Source: Tetradesmus obliquus (taxonomy: Eukaryota > Chlorophyta > Chlorophyceae > Sphaeropleales > Scenedesmaceae). Taken from it: 64,000 nt of DNA. Every line of letters begins with the position of its first letter. The stretch's first letter is position 1. The stretch is from contig CP126202.1 of NCBI GenBank assembly GCA_030272155.1, positions 3,431,501 to 3,495,500 of the forward strand, given 5' to 3'. A model generated the notes under the pieces. The model made no database searches. It saw only the letters and a list, made by a program, of their open reading frames with translations, and was not told where the DNA came from. Positions 22,535-34,538 of the stretch are shown piece after piece. The position numbers and the translations under genes are program-made.

Positions 22535-25500
22535 CTACGTGCCAGGCGTGGGAACCAGGAAGATGTCCAGGAACAGCCCATGCTCCTTCTGGCCGTAAAA
22601 CAAAGGAAGCACTACAATGTAAGCAATGCCAACAGCTATCAACCACACCCTACAAATGCTTACGTGCCAGGCGTGGCAGCCAGGAAGATGTCCTGAAACA
22701 GCCCATGCTCCTTCTGGCAGTTTGCAGGACTCACCGCATGCTGCAGCAGCCCCGCAACCGTGCCCATGAACGGCACGTTATAAGCCACCGACACCCGCGA
22801 CTGCTCGCTGCTGCGGTCATCTGCAAAGCCATCACTGCTGTCAGGCCCTGCCACAATAGCTCCCTTGAGCACATTGGGGTTAGGCCCCTCAGTAGCAAGC
22901 GAGTTCGCTACAGTACACTTCAGCACGCCAGAAGCGCAGCTCGCCTGCCTATGCTGCGGTTTAGTGGGAGGGCTAGACCCTAAACCCACTACAAAGCTCC
23001 GAGCCTTACCACGCTGGCCTCCCAGCACATAGTTCACCTGCTGCAGCGCAAAGCACTCCATATTCTGCACCACAAATGGAGTCAAACCTCGAGCCTGTGC
23101 ACGCGGGCTGTGGGCATACAGAAGCGCCAGCATTGCTGCATGTGCTGCGTTAGGAAGCGGCTCATCCCCTGCTGCAGGGTGTCCTGCAAGGTAATGCAGC
23201 CCCTTGGGTGTCACAAACAGCACCGGGGTTTTGGCGGTGCTGAGCCCTGTCATCCAGCCTTTGAAAAAATCCAACATGTGGCGCTGAGCTGGCGGGAAGC
23301 CGAGCTGCTGATCCAGCAGAAGTGCTGCGATGTGGGCCGAGTTGTCGTAATTTGAAATATAAGAGGTGGGGTTGTTTGGGGTTTCGCGAGCCAGGTGCTG
23401 CGTGAAGAAGAACTGACTGTCGCTTGCGTAGCTGCGGACGCCTGCGGGAGATAAGTGCGGCAGCAGTGGTGGAGCACATGTTGTTTGTGGTGTGGAGCAG
23501 ATGTGATAAGTGTGTGGCATGCCCACTGCCATGCTCCTGCACAATTATAATAGTCCTTCTGGCCTATTGCTGCAGGCCAACATGCCCTAGTCAACGCTTA
23601 AACCACGAGCATAACAAAGTGTCGCCGTGGCTGTGCTGCCTGAGCAACGTGCCTGGCTCATGCAGCAGCGTATCTGCTTTGTCAGCGCAGAGCTTGTGAC
23701 ACGCATGAACCTGATTGGACCATCAATGCCCTAAGAAGTTTATAACGGAAGGGCCGCTCTCACCTGTGGCTGCAAACAGCCAGGCAGCTGCCAGCGACAG
23801 GTCATCATACACAGAGGTGCTGGGGTATGCTTTCCACCTGTCAGCAGCAGCAGCACCAGCAGCAGCACAACCTTGTGAGATGCTGCAGCACAACAGCTCA
23901 GCCACACGCCAGACAGACGGTCAACATCAGGCTGCCGGCCGTGCTGCAGTAATAAAATTGAAGTAGCGACATCAATGACGCCATACGGTGGTCATTCTGG
24001 AGCCGCTCCAAAAGACTTCTGTTTCGTCCAGACCCACATGCTCATTCAAACACATGGTGTCAGCTACACCAATAACACGCAGCAGTTGCAGGACCCTAGG
24101 GTTTGCAGATTCAGCATTGCTTACTTGCGGCCGCCAGGCTTGATCCCCTCAAAACAGTCCACCACCTGCTGGCAGTAGCATCTTCACATAACAGCATGAC
24201 GTGTAAAGCATTGAATAACATTACATTACATTACATTACATGCTCCACTCAACGAGGAGTGGGAACCCCCAATAACACAATGGCAAGCCTTACTTGTAGC
24301 CGCCGGTCTTGATCCCCTCAAAGCAGTCCACCACCTGCTGGCAGTAGCTCCTTGCAGGCAGCAGCGTCGCCAGCGCATACAGCTGCTGAGCATGCTTCAG
24401 CGCAGCCTGCGCAAACACAGGATCATACTCCTTAAATGCCTCATGTGCTGCAGCCAGCGCTGCTGCTGCTGCTGCTGCTGCGTCTGCGCCGCCGGCGCTG
24501 TCACGGGTGATGATGTAGGCGGTGCGGTTGCGTGGCATGTCGGAGGGCCGGCCCCAGCTGCCGTTGTTAAACCGCAAGCTGGTCAGGTAGTCGGTGGGGT
24601 TGCCAACCTGCAGGCAAATGTATGGGTTGTTCATTCAGTGATTTTGGTGACATGTGCCCATTAAAAATTGGTTAAGGCCGGCGCCAGCTGCCATTGTTGA
24701 AGCGCAAGCTGGTCAGGTAGTCGGTGGGGTTGCCAACCTGCAAGGAAATATATAGGTTGTTCATTCAGTGATTTTGGTGACGTGTGCCCATAAGAAAATG
24801 TCTGATGGGCGGCCCCAGCTGCCGTTATTGAACCTGATGCTGGTCAGATAGTCAGTTGGATTGCCAACCTGCATGCGGGCGTGATAATGATTTTGCTCTG
24901 TCAGGCAAGTATCATGTGCATGTGCAATGAAGCAGTGGCCCTCAGGCTGGTCAGGTGGTCAGCTGTGTTGCCGGCCTGCAGGCAGGCATGTTGCCTTTCC
25001 TATCACAATAACATAAATCGTGAGTGCTTGTCAGGTGCGGTTTGAGCGGCATGTCTGATGGGCGGCCCCTGCTGCCATTGTTGAAGCGCAAGCTGGTCAG
25101 GTAGTCGGTTGGGTTGCCGACCTGCAACAAAAGGCGCATGGCAGTTTCAATCTGTTGACATGTTATCTGTCGGTGCGTTTTAGGTTGGGAGCATGGAGCT
25201 CTGCATATTCAGCTTGGCATGAGTGAGCGACTTGCTGGAACCACGTCTGGGTGCAGTCAAACACTGGTGAAACATAGCACATTCCAGTGCGCCGCACCTG
25301 CATCATGAAGCGATCTGGTGCCGTGTGATATGAAAGTTTTAGGCATGGTAAATGCACAACTGCGCACTGTGTGTGGCGCCCTCAGGTGGTCGGCGCCATG
25401 GCGCACACATGCACGAGCAAACAAAAAACACAAAATAGACCCCGCACAGTGCAGCACAACAGCGCACCTGCACCACAAAACGGTCTGGTGCGGTGTGCGC

Positions 25501-27133
25501 TGCCATAAGGTAGTTGACGGCACTAGCAGCATGACATCAATTTGGCAATCAGGCATGCGTGACCATTATCCTGGCATGCAACATAATTGCAGTCAACCAC
25601 TGGTCAAACATAACACATCCCAGTGCGCTGCACCTGCACCACGAAGCGGTCTGGAGCTGTCATGAGGTACAGCAAAACCAGAACAAACAAGTAGGCATGA
25701 GTGACCGTCTTGCCGGCACACGTTGCTCGAGCCAAACAAAAATTTAGAGACAGACACCGCACTGTGCGCCTAAACGGCGCACCTGCACCACGAAGCGGTC
25801 AGGTGCCGTGTGTGCAGCCATCAGGTAGTCGGCGCCGTGGCGCAGCTGGCTGCGCGCAGCGTCCAGCGAGCCAGCCGCACTGTAGCCCTCCGGAAACTGC
25901 GCCTGCACACCCGGAATGTGAGCATGCGCAAAAATATGTCAGAGGCTTTGTTCATCTATGTACAATTCAAAAAGGCGGCGGGTGATTAGGTGTCCAGCGA
26001 GCCAGCTGCGCTGTAGCACTCCGGAAACTGCGCCTGCACATCAACAAGGTCAAGGCAGAAGAACAAATGCACACACCTCTGTATGGAGGTGTGAGTTATT
26101 GAGCTGAGCCTCAGCCAGCGGCTGGCCTGAGAGATCAATGAATGCCTGCCCTTGTACCGTCGCAGCAACAAGGCCCCCGATGTATACCTGCTATATATAT
26201 ATCGTCACAAACATGGGCTACTATTGCTGGTTGTCACCCAGCAGGCGATGACATGATCACTTTTATGAAGCAGGCACCTGCTTTGGTGGCCGCTTTTGTG
26301 CACTGCTGCTATCTGATGCGGTGTCACCCGGACACTGATCCTGAGGTCCTTCTGTCCTCTCAGGCTGTTGCTCAAGCTATTGATGATGCTGATGAGTTTT
26401 TTTCTGCGTTTTCGTCTGACGGTTTGGACGATGATGAGTTGTTCTTCGATGTTTCCTCCCCCTATGAGCCTCTCGTTGGCTCCTGACTGGGGTTCCCACT
26501 CCTCGTTGAGTGGAGCATGTAATGTAATGTAATGTAATGTATATAGTATACATACGAGACACATGCTGACATCCGCTGTGCGGCAAGCATTAGACATGTC
26601 CACAAACCTCATCAAATCCTGATACAACATAAAAGGGAAGACAGCGCCTCACCAGACTCAGTGCCAGCATCATCATGCTAGTGGCGATCGGCATGCTGTA
26701 CTTGACGTAATCAGCAGCCATGTAGAAGCCCCCTTGCACAGGATCTGTCAGGCCTGACAGCGGCTCCAGCCAGAGGTAGGCAGCGCGCGTTAGGGCAGGC
26801 AGGGCGCCTGAGCGAGCCGTGTCGACAAAGCCAGTCAGCGCTGGCAGCACCTGCAGCAGCAGCAGCAGCAGGTGCCGCACATCAAGGTGCCTTACACACT
26901 GTGTTTCATCATTCCGGCTGGCTTGTTCTGAAGTTAACCAAGCATCAAAGGAGGCTGCTGCCACAGGCAGAACATGACATAGCCCAGCAATGCCTGAAAA
27001 GCGCATCACACAAGGATGCATTGAATCAGCCGCACCGTTCTATCATAGCAGGCATTGCGGTGGCAGCCGCTGCTGCTCACCTGCTTGAGGTCATACTCGT
27101 TGGGGATCATCAGCCACAAGCTAGCCATGGCCC
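22535..27133 (-). CDS. Glycoside hydrolase family 9 homologue with altered active site
   Basis: Exons: 27133-27081, 26850-26653, 25902-25783, 24607-24294, 23837-23764, 23441-22735, and probably 22588-22535. From the ATG at 27128 they give 504 residues in frame. GH9 landmarks appear in order: ARSGALP, GGFYMAADYVKYSMP, HGADYLMAAHTAPDRFV, WGRPSDMP, YPSTSVYDDLSLAAAWL, SFVVGLGSSPP, PNVLKGAIVAGPD and DDRSSEQSRVSVAYN. In active GH9 enzymes the base motif is DAGD, the substrate motif is HHR and the acid is Glu in NEVA/SEVA before YN. Here these read MAAD, QHR and SRVS, so several key residues are missing. No signal peptide is present if translation starts at 27128. The exon has an acceptor before it, so a 5' exon is probably missing. 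It lies downstream of the GT2 gene on the same strand. Confidence 0.8.
22636..22708 (-). repeat. Second copy of GH9 terminal segment
   Basis: 22708-22660 and the proposed terminal exon 22588-22535 both follow a CCAG acceptor. They encode KEHGLF-x-DIFL and end in a stop after TPGT. The upstream copy sits only 27 bp beyond the exon 6 donor, too close for an intron. It would be used only if that intron is retained. Confidence 0.65.
24117..24176 (-). repeat. Echo of GH9 exon 4 3' end
   Basis: This copies the codons for YCQQVVDCFEGIK and the junction found at 24294-24350. It lies in the following intron. Confidence 0.75.
24216..24270 (-). mobile_element. TGTAA-tailed element, minimal copy 2
   Basis: Only about the last 55 bp of the element remains: the GTTCCCACTCCTCGTTGAG end plus a (TGTAA)n tail, on the minus strand. 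AATAAC flanks both sides as a likely target duplication. It lies in a GH9 intron. Confidence 0.8.
24676..25125 (-). repeat. Four echoes of GH9 exon 4 5' end
   Basis: Copies near 24675-24740, 24800-24870, 24945-24980 and 25050-25125 repeat the acceptor and the codons for VGNPTDYLTSLRFNNG. They lie upstream of the real exon 4 in the same intron. Several retain CCTGCAG-type acceptors. Confidence 0.8.
25275..25690 (-). repeat. Three echoes of GH9 exon 3 3' end
   Basis: Degenerate copies of the segment encoding HTAPDRFVVQ plus a GTGCGC-type donor occur near 25285, 25475 and 25630. They lie in the intron after exon 3 (25783-25902). Confidence 0.75.
25987..26036 (-). repeat. Echo of GH9 exon 3 5' end
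   Basis: This is a copy of the CTGCAG? acceptor region and the codons for AQFPE-x-YSAAGSLD, just upstream of exon 3. Confidence 0.75.
26213..26541 (+). mobile_element. TGTAA-tailed element, copy 3
   Basis: About 330 bp begin near CGTCACAAACATGGGC and end in a (TGTAA)n tail. Its frame (to the TGA at 26486) encodes AFVHCCYLMRCHPDTDPEVL and an Asp/Glu-rich end. It is flanked by TATA-rich sequence that may be the target duplication, and sits in a GH9 intron. Confidence 0.85.
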
Positions 27134-27135
27134 CT

Positions 27136-27182
<47 letters not shown>

Positions 27183-28986
27183 CGGCGGCGAAAAGCTTGA
27201 ATAAACTTGGCAGGTTGCATGGTGTATCAACAGCTAGTAATGAGGGTCTCTAGTGCCTGCATGTGATTTGATGTACAGCTGCAGGTACCCCCAATGTGGG
27301 GACACAAAAGGTGTGGGCACAGGCATACTCTGCAGCACATTCAGGTAGCAGCTGGTGTGCTGGTGTACAGCCGACACACACTGAGAGTATTTGCGCTTGC
27401 TGTGATTACTGTATGTAAGCCTGGTTGGGCTGCTGCATGGACGGCGCTGCAACAGCAGCAGGCAGGCTGACTCTGCTGATTGCAGAAATCAGCCATAGCT
27501 GCATTGGACCCTGACGGCACAGCAGCACTGCACCACAGGAAGCACTGCAAGCTGCCTGCATCAACTCTCAAGCAGAAGAGTGCTACTGCTGCTGCTGCTG
27601 CTGCTGCTGCTGTGGGTTGTGAATGATGCACAACACGCCGGAGAGGATACCTACAAAGCGTTGGATGGATGGTAAGGATGATGCGTGAAGTGATGACGGC
27701 CGATATGGTAAGAGAACGGGTTACATCCTAGGGCAGGGGAAACCACAACAATCTAAAACCAAGCAGACAAAAAGCACTACACCCTTGGCAACCAGATCAA
27801 CCATTGATGCCGCGCAGGGCAACACACATGTCAACATGCTCAAAAGGTCATAGGAGCGCCAACAAAAAATGTGTGCTGTAAGGCACTGCATGCGTTTCCC
27901 TGTGGCGGCGTATTGCAGTCGCCAGCAAGGCTGTGCCGCACACATCCTCTGTGGCAATGCTATACAAAAAGACGTGCTGAGAGAGAGGGTCACGCAAAAA
28001 AGGAAGAGTGCCACACTTGAAGCTATGCTGCACAATGCCCAGATGCATGCCCTGAGAACTTGGCACAGGACGCTGCTCTGCAATCAAAATCTAAACCCAA
28101 AAACTGCTATCCACTGCTCTGTACACGTCATTCTCAGCTGTCAGAACCATTTGTGTAGAGAAAACAACGCTTTGGTGGGCATGGCATTCCTTCAACCCTC
28201 AGCAGGTCAGCTTGCAGCAAGGGAATGTAGCACAACCATGCGTTGCAGACGCTGAAAGTGTACAACACTGGTGTTGTGACATTCAGGCCCAGTCACAGGA
28301 CTTGGGTTTTTGCAGCACGACCAGCCCAGATCAATGCACTGGTTTTGGCGCGGCAGCGTACGCGCTATGTACAGGCGCTGTCCAGAGCATCCCAGCAGAC
28401 TCAATCACAGGGTCACAGAAAATATCAACACTGCCAACACTCACACACTCACTGCAGCCAACATAGCAATGCCCTGCTGCTGCAGAAGGCAGCTGTTGGC
28501 TGAGACAACCACAGCTACTGCCTCTGCAAGCAACCATGCACAGCCTGCGCCCGCTGCATGAAATCAGCTGCTGTTCATGAGCAGTCACAGGAGAAGCACT
28601 ACAGCCATTCAAGTCCTTGAACAAACACAAAAGGGTCTGATATGGCTGCTAGCTAAATAATATGTCCGTCCCCACTGTGCCGCATGCCGTAGGTCCCGGC
28701 ATGGCCACCAACCAGAACTGCGCTGCACGCTCCCACAGTGGTTGCGCCATTACCCAGCTCCTACCGCTACGTATCCACGATAGGTGTCCGCCAGCAAAGA
28801 TCTAAGGCCGCGCCTGCGACGAGGGTGGCATGTGCGGCACGTTGCTGCTCTGCTGGCTTGCTGAACCAGCTGAACTGACAAACCCCTGCGCCTGCTGCGC
28901 ATTCTACGGCCGCGCCGGCGACCAGCAAGACACTGCACGCACAGCCACACCAGCTGCGCCAGCGCAGCTACGCATGACCTGCATGG
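27134..28986. other. GT2 3' UTR and unresolved 5' end of GH9
   Basis: This 1.85-kb interval contains an echo of the GT2 last exon (28790-28925), a minus-strand TGTAA near 27720 that may end the GT2 transcript, a (CAG)n tract at 27137-27180 that forms the GH9 exon 1 acceptor, and a CTG tract near 27585-27611. A GH9 signal-peptide exon would be expected here, but none could be proven. Confidence 0.45.
28790..28925 (-). repeat. Echoes of the GT2 C-terminus beyond its stop
   Basis: Partial copies of the codons for NVPHMPPSSPARP-stop lie downstream of the true stop at 28987. The shared core is GCGCGGCCGTAG or GCGCGGCCTTAG. They lie in the presumed 3' UTR. Confidence 0.7.
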
Positions 28987-31900
28987 CTACGGCCGTGCTG
29001 GCGACGAGGGAGGCATGTGTGGCACGTTGCTGAGCGTCTTGGCAAGCGCGCTGTTGAAAGAGGCTTGGATGTCGCTGAACACTGGCGCATCTGTCACACC
29101 CGTATACGGCACGAGCATACCCAACCAGAGAGATGCCACTGCCACTGCGGTTCGCAGTATGCGGCAGTTATAGCCAGATGGTGGTTGACGGAAGAGCGTG
29201 GCCAGACGCGGGGAACGGATTCGGCGGCAGCGGAGCGAGCGGCGACGAGAAGTGACAAGAAGCGAGCGGGGCAGGAGCGGGAAAACCATCGTCACTGTCT
29301 GGGCAAAGTAGATCGGCAGTGAGGCTGCAGCTGATGTATGCAGCTGACAAGCTTGCACTGCTGGCTGATTGCTTATCGCAGCAAAGCGCAGCGGGTGATC
29401 TAGCAAGAGAGGCTGTCTGCAGCTGCAGCTAATAAGGCTCCAAGGCTGAGCTGTGACAGCTTGACAGCAGACAGCAGCAGACAAGCATCCGGTGCGCGGC
29501 AGGCCAGGCTGCATTTGCACGCCCGGCAGAGAGCCCGGGCAGCATTTGCAGCCTGGAAAGCTGTGCGTGAATGGACCTGCTGCTGCTGCTGTTGCTGCTG
29601 CTGCTCAGTACTGCAAGACTGCCTGTGCAACCTAATGCGCTGGCCAGCAGCCGCCACTTCACAACTACTCTTTAAATCCAACAGTATCTTCGAAAGCAAA
29701 CACACTGGCCTGCGCATCTGCATCTGCCGCTGATCAAACGCTGTGGCTGTGACATAACGGCAAATAACGTGTTACATGACACCCACCTGCCGCGAGGATG
29801 AGCCCAAAGACCTGTGCGAAGCTGCACAGCCCCTGCAGCAGCCGCCCCTTTGTGAAGAAGTACACGAAGAACAGCAGCGGCGGCAGCGCGTTGTACAGCG
29901 CCCACAGCATGGGCACCAGCAGGTACACGTCCAGCCGGCCACTTGTGAAGATCTGTAAGTTGGCGAAACACAGCACAAAGCAGGCAGGGGCAGGAAATGT
30001 AAGTGGCAGCGCGTTGTACAGCGCCCACAGCATGGGCACCAGCAGGTACACATCCAGTCGGCCAGAGGTAAACATCTGTAAGTTGGTGAAACACAGCACA
30101 AAGCAGGCAGGGGCACAACACGTCAGTGGCAGCGCGTTGTACAGCGCCCACAGCATGGGCACCAGCAGGTACACATCAAGCCGGCCGCTGGTGAAGATCT
30201 GCACAGCACACAGCACAGCATGCAGAAGAGAGAAGTGTCAGTTGCAGCGCGTTGTACAGTGCCCACAGCATGGGCACCAGCAGGTACATGTCCAGCCGGC
30301 CGCTTGTGAAGATCTGCGCAGCAGCACATGTTCACATGAAACAAAAGTGAGGGATGCAAAACGGAACTCAGGGTTCTGGCCAGTTTCTTGCGCATAAAAC
30401 AACCTCATGCAGCTGTTCGCCCACATATCTATCTACTTTATGAGTTCCACCAAACCTGCCACATACCTGTGTGAAGTCGTCCCAGGAGCTGACGGTGATG
30501 CCTGAGAACGCCGAGCTCCTAATGACTGTCCAGATGCCAGCCGCCAGCGCCGCAAGGCTCACACATAGGCTGAAAGCCAGGAACAGAGGGTCCAGTGCAC
30601 CTGTGGCCAAATAACAATGTTACATCAGACGTTAGTTTGCATTTACAACATGTTGGCATACGCTGCACACATGCGACAAGAAGAGCCGAGTATACTTGCT
30701 GTGTGTCTTCATCAACGCTCTCTGAACCGTTCAGCTGCACAAGCACGTCTGCTCGTGACACAGCACACTTAATTCGGATTCCCACTCCTTGCTCGAGTAC
30801 AGTGTGGCTTACATAAGCTGGGTGCTGACGTAACAAATTGTGTAACATTACGCACCCTCAAGGGTCTTGGCGTTGATCCATACCCAGCAGCCGCGGCGCG
30901 GCTTCTTCTGTGCGGCCTGCTGCTGCTTGAGCTCTGCCTGAATGAGCTCCGACTTGGTCATTGGGCGCGGCGGCAGCACGCGGGGGCGGCCGTCGGCGCC
31001 GACCACAACCTTGGATGACATGGGCGGCGGCCTGTTATGACATGTGACACATTACATTGGCACATTCAGAAGAGGGTGGGGGCAGCAGGTGGTTGGTGGT
31101 GACATCTTCAATTGCCACATTAGAAGGGCCTGGTGTTGTGAAACACACGCCTTACTTGCACATGCTGCTGCGGCATGCATCACTGTAACAAAGAACAAGC
31201 TACACCACGACTCAGAACTCTGCCAGAGTGCAAGCATGACGCATCCGCCACCCCGGCCAAACCATCAGATATCAACACAATAAGATCAACTTGCATCTCT
31301 ATGCTTTGAACCGCAGAAGCAGCAACTACAAGAGCAGCCGCACCTGGCAGGCACCACGCGCTGTCCACCAGCCATTGCAGCTGCAGCAGCCGACAGCTGC
31401 GATGCAAGCATGTGCTATGGCAATCGACGACAGGCCAACACTCCGCCACACAACATGAACACAAACTACTATGTGCACCTCCGACTCCAGACGCACCTAG
31501 CAGGCACCACGCGCTGACCACCAGCCATCGCACCCGCCGCAGCAGACAGCGGCGACGCCACCATGTTCTATCGCAATGAACGGCAGACCAAAACCAAGAC
31601 ACACAACAACAACACACACTACAGTGTACACCTCCAACTCAAGAGTAACAAGAGCAGCCTCACCTGGCAGGCACCACGCGCTGGCCACCAGCAATCGCAG
31701 CCGCAGCAGCAGACAGCTGCGATGCCACCATGTTCTATTGCGATCAACGGCAGACCAAAACGAAGCCACACAACAATAACACACTCTACAGTGTACACTT
31801 CCCACTCCAAACGCACCTGGCAGGCACCACGCGCTGTCCACCCGCCATCGCAGCCGCAGCAGCAGACAGCGGCGAAGCCACCACGCCGCTCTGCTGGCTT

Positions 31901-34370
31901 GTGGTGGGCAGGCCGCTGCTGCCGGCCCTGCTCATGCTGCTGATGAGGTTGCTGCCGAGGTTTTTTATGGCGCTGATGGGGTTGGCGCCGCCTGACTTGT
32001 CAGTGGCCTTGAAGCCAGCCTTGGCCTTCACACCGACAATGGAACTACGGGGGAGATAACAACATTTGTAACATGTTAGTAACATGTGAAATTTTCAAAA
32101 GCAGCTGGACTTGTCAGTGGTCTTGAAGCCAGCCTTGGCCTTCATACCCACATTGGACCTGCATGAGCAACAGCAATGACTCCGAGATCATCAGTGGATA
32201 GCTGTTATGCAGCTGTCGTTGCTGGCAGTGGTTACACTCCAGCGCACAAGCATGCATGGTCACAAGCAAGAATGGCCCATGTCATATGACTTGACTTGTA
32301 AACATCCAATCAACATGACACTCACAGCAGTGTGTTGGCCACGGACTTCATGTAGGTGAAGGTTAGGATGTGGTTGCTGATGGAAGCCATCCACTGGCCC
32401 AAATGAATTCATGCGAAATCGTAAATAACATATAACACTTGACACTCACAGCAGTGTGTTGGCCACGGCCTTCATGTATTTGAAGGTCAGGATGTGGTTG
32501 CTGATTGAGGCCATCCACTGGCCCATGCAATAAAACGAACATGCAACATATAAAATAACACTCACAGCAGTGTGTTGGCCACGGCCTTCATGTAGGTGAA
32601 GGTCAGGATGTGGTTGCTGATTGAGGCCATCCACTGGCCCATGCAATAAAACGAACATGCAACATATAAAATAACACTCACAGCAGTGTGTTGGCCACGG
32701 CCTTCATGTAGGTGAAGGTCAGGATGTGGTTGCTGATGGAGGCCATCCACTGGCCCATGCAATAAAACGAACATGCAACATATAAAATAACACTCACAGC
32801 AGTGTGTTGGCCACGGCCTTCATGTAGGTGAAGGTCAGGATGTGGTTGCTGATGGAGGCCATCCAGTGACCCTTCAGGTGGCGCGGCGTGTGCACAAAGT
32901 TCATCAGCGCGAAGTTCAGCGGGAGGTACACAGTGGCAGCCACTGCGAACTCATAGCTGAATGCAACCGGGTGGTAGCCGAATACGAGGCTGTTGAAGGG
33001 CACGAAGAGGAAGACCAGGGTGGTCAGGATGGTGCAGAAGTAGCTGCAGGGGAGAGAAGGGGGAGAGAAGGGGAAAAAAGAAGTGCAGGCAGCAGCAGCG
33101 GGAGTGCAATGTCAGGCGGGGTGTATATAGCAAGTGCAGCATGAGGGGCGTGATAGGCGCGGCTGCCACTGATCTGCTGTTGCTAAGATCACAGTGAGAG
33201 GCCACGCCAAGCAGCCAAGCAAGCACATGACAGACCCCAACTTGAAGCAGCTGCAGCTTACATCAGTTGTGCTGCTGCACATCATTGTCAGCAGCAACCA
33301 GAGGGCCACACATGCAGTACACGGTGTCATCAGCATGTGGTGATATGCTACAGCACGTGTTGCAACAGCCACGACATTGGTGATATGCTACAGCACGTGT
33401 TGCAACAGCCACGACATTGGTGATATGCTACAGCACGTGTTGCAACAGCCACGACATTGGTGATATGCTACAGCACGTGTTGCAACAGCCACGACATTGG
33501 TGATATGCTACAGCACGTGTTGCAACAGCCACGACATTGGCACTCACGCCCAGGTGCCGTTGGTGTACAAGATCTTGTGCACCAGCGGCAACATGTGGAA
33601 CTTACAGCAAGTGCAAACTGTGTTACATATTATGTCATAACATATGTTATAACAATGCAAACACTCACGCCCAGGTGCCGTTGGTGTAGAGGATCTTGTG
33701 CACCAGTGGCAGCTTCCAGTTGAGCAGCGGGCAGCGGCGGCTGAAGAAGATCTGCATGTGGCCCTTGGTCCACCTGCGGCAGCGGCCATGAGGCCCATGC
33801 ACAGAACAGTGGGTAGCAACCACAGCTGACACTATACTAGGTAAGTAACTGCGGTGGAAGAAGATATATATATGTGGCCCTTGGTCCACCTGGCGTATGA
33901 GACCAAAGCACAGAGCAGAAAGTAACGTTTGAGTGGAGCATGCCATCCTTGGCGGAATTATAACGTAAGCAAACTCCATCAGCTTTACGTTGCATAAGCT
34001 GGGTGTCAAAGCAATGTAACGTAACAATGACACCGTACCAAACACCAGCTGCGTGGATTTGCGTTTGGCCCGTGGCCCATGTGAGAAACATATGCATTTG
34101 GCGCAGCTGCATAGCCAGCTCTGCACCCACACAGCAGCAGCTGCTTGCGACCTGATGTAGCAGCTGCACGCATATTCATATCATCTGAACACCCCACAAC
34201 TCATGGTGACGGTGTTGAGAAAGCTTGCTGAAGCTGCAGGCTCGCACCTGCTGCGCTGCCTGCACACGTTGCGGATCTCATCCGGCGCCTCGCCCACCGC
34301 CAGGTACTCGTTCAGGTAGGTGCCCTTGAACCCTGCTGACTTGAGCTCCATGCTCAGCGCATAGTCCTCT

Positions 34371-34405
<35 letters not shown>

Positions 34406-34497
34406 TTATCGTAAGCAGTACATGTGTTGTGTTGCTGTACAGGTAGGTGCCCTTGAAGCCCGCTGACTTGAGCTCCATGCTCAGCGCATAGTCCTCT

Positions 34498-34538
<41 letters not shown>

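Noticed and set aside
26142..26486. Acidic 114-residue frame as a gene
   Set aside because: It is the frame of the TGTAA-tailed element, repeated at 14.5 and 36.2 kb.
29798..30397. 199-residue rightward frame with internal repeats
   Set aside because: It is antisense to GT2 exon 14 and its three echoes. The repetition comes from the echoes.
33339..33538. CRISPR-like array
   Set aside because: The 40-bp units are contiguous with no unique spacers, and the genome is eukaryotic. It is a minisatellite.
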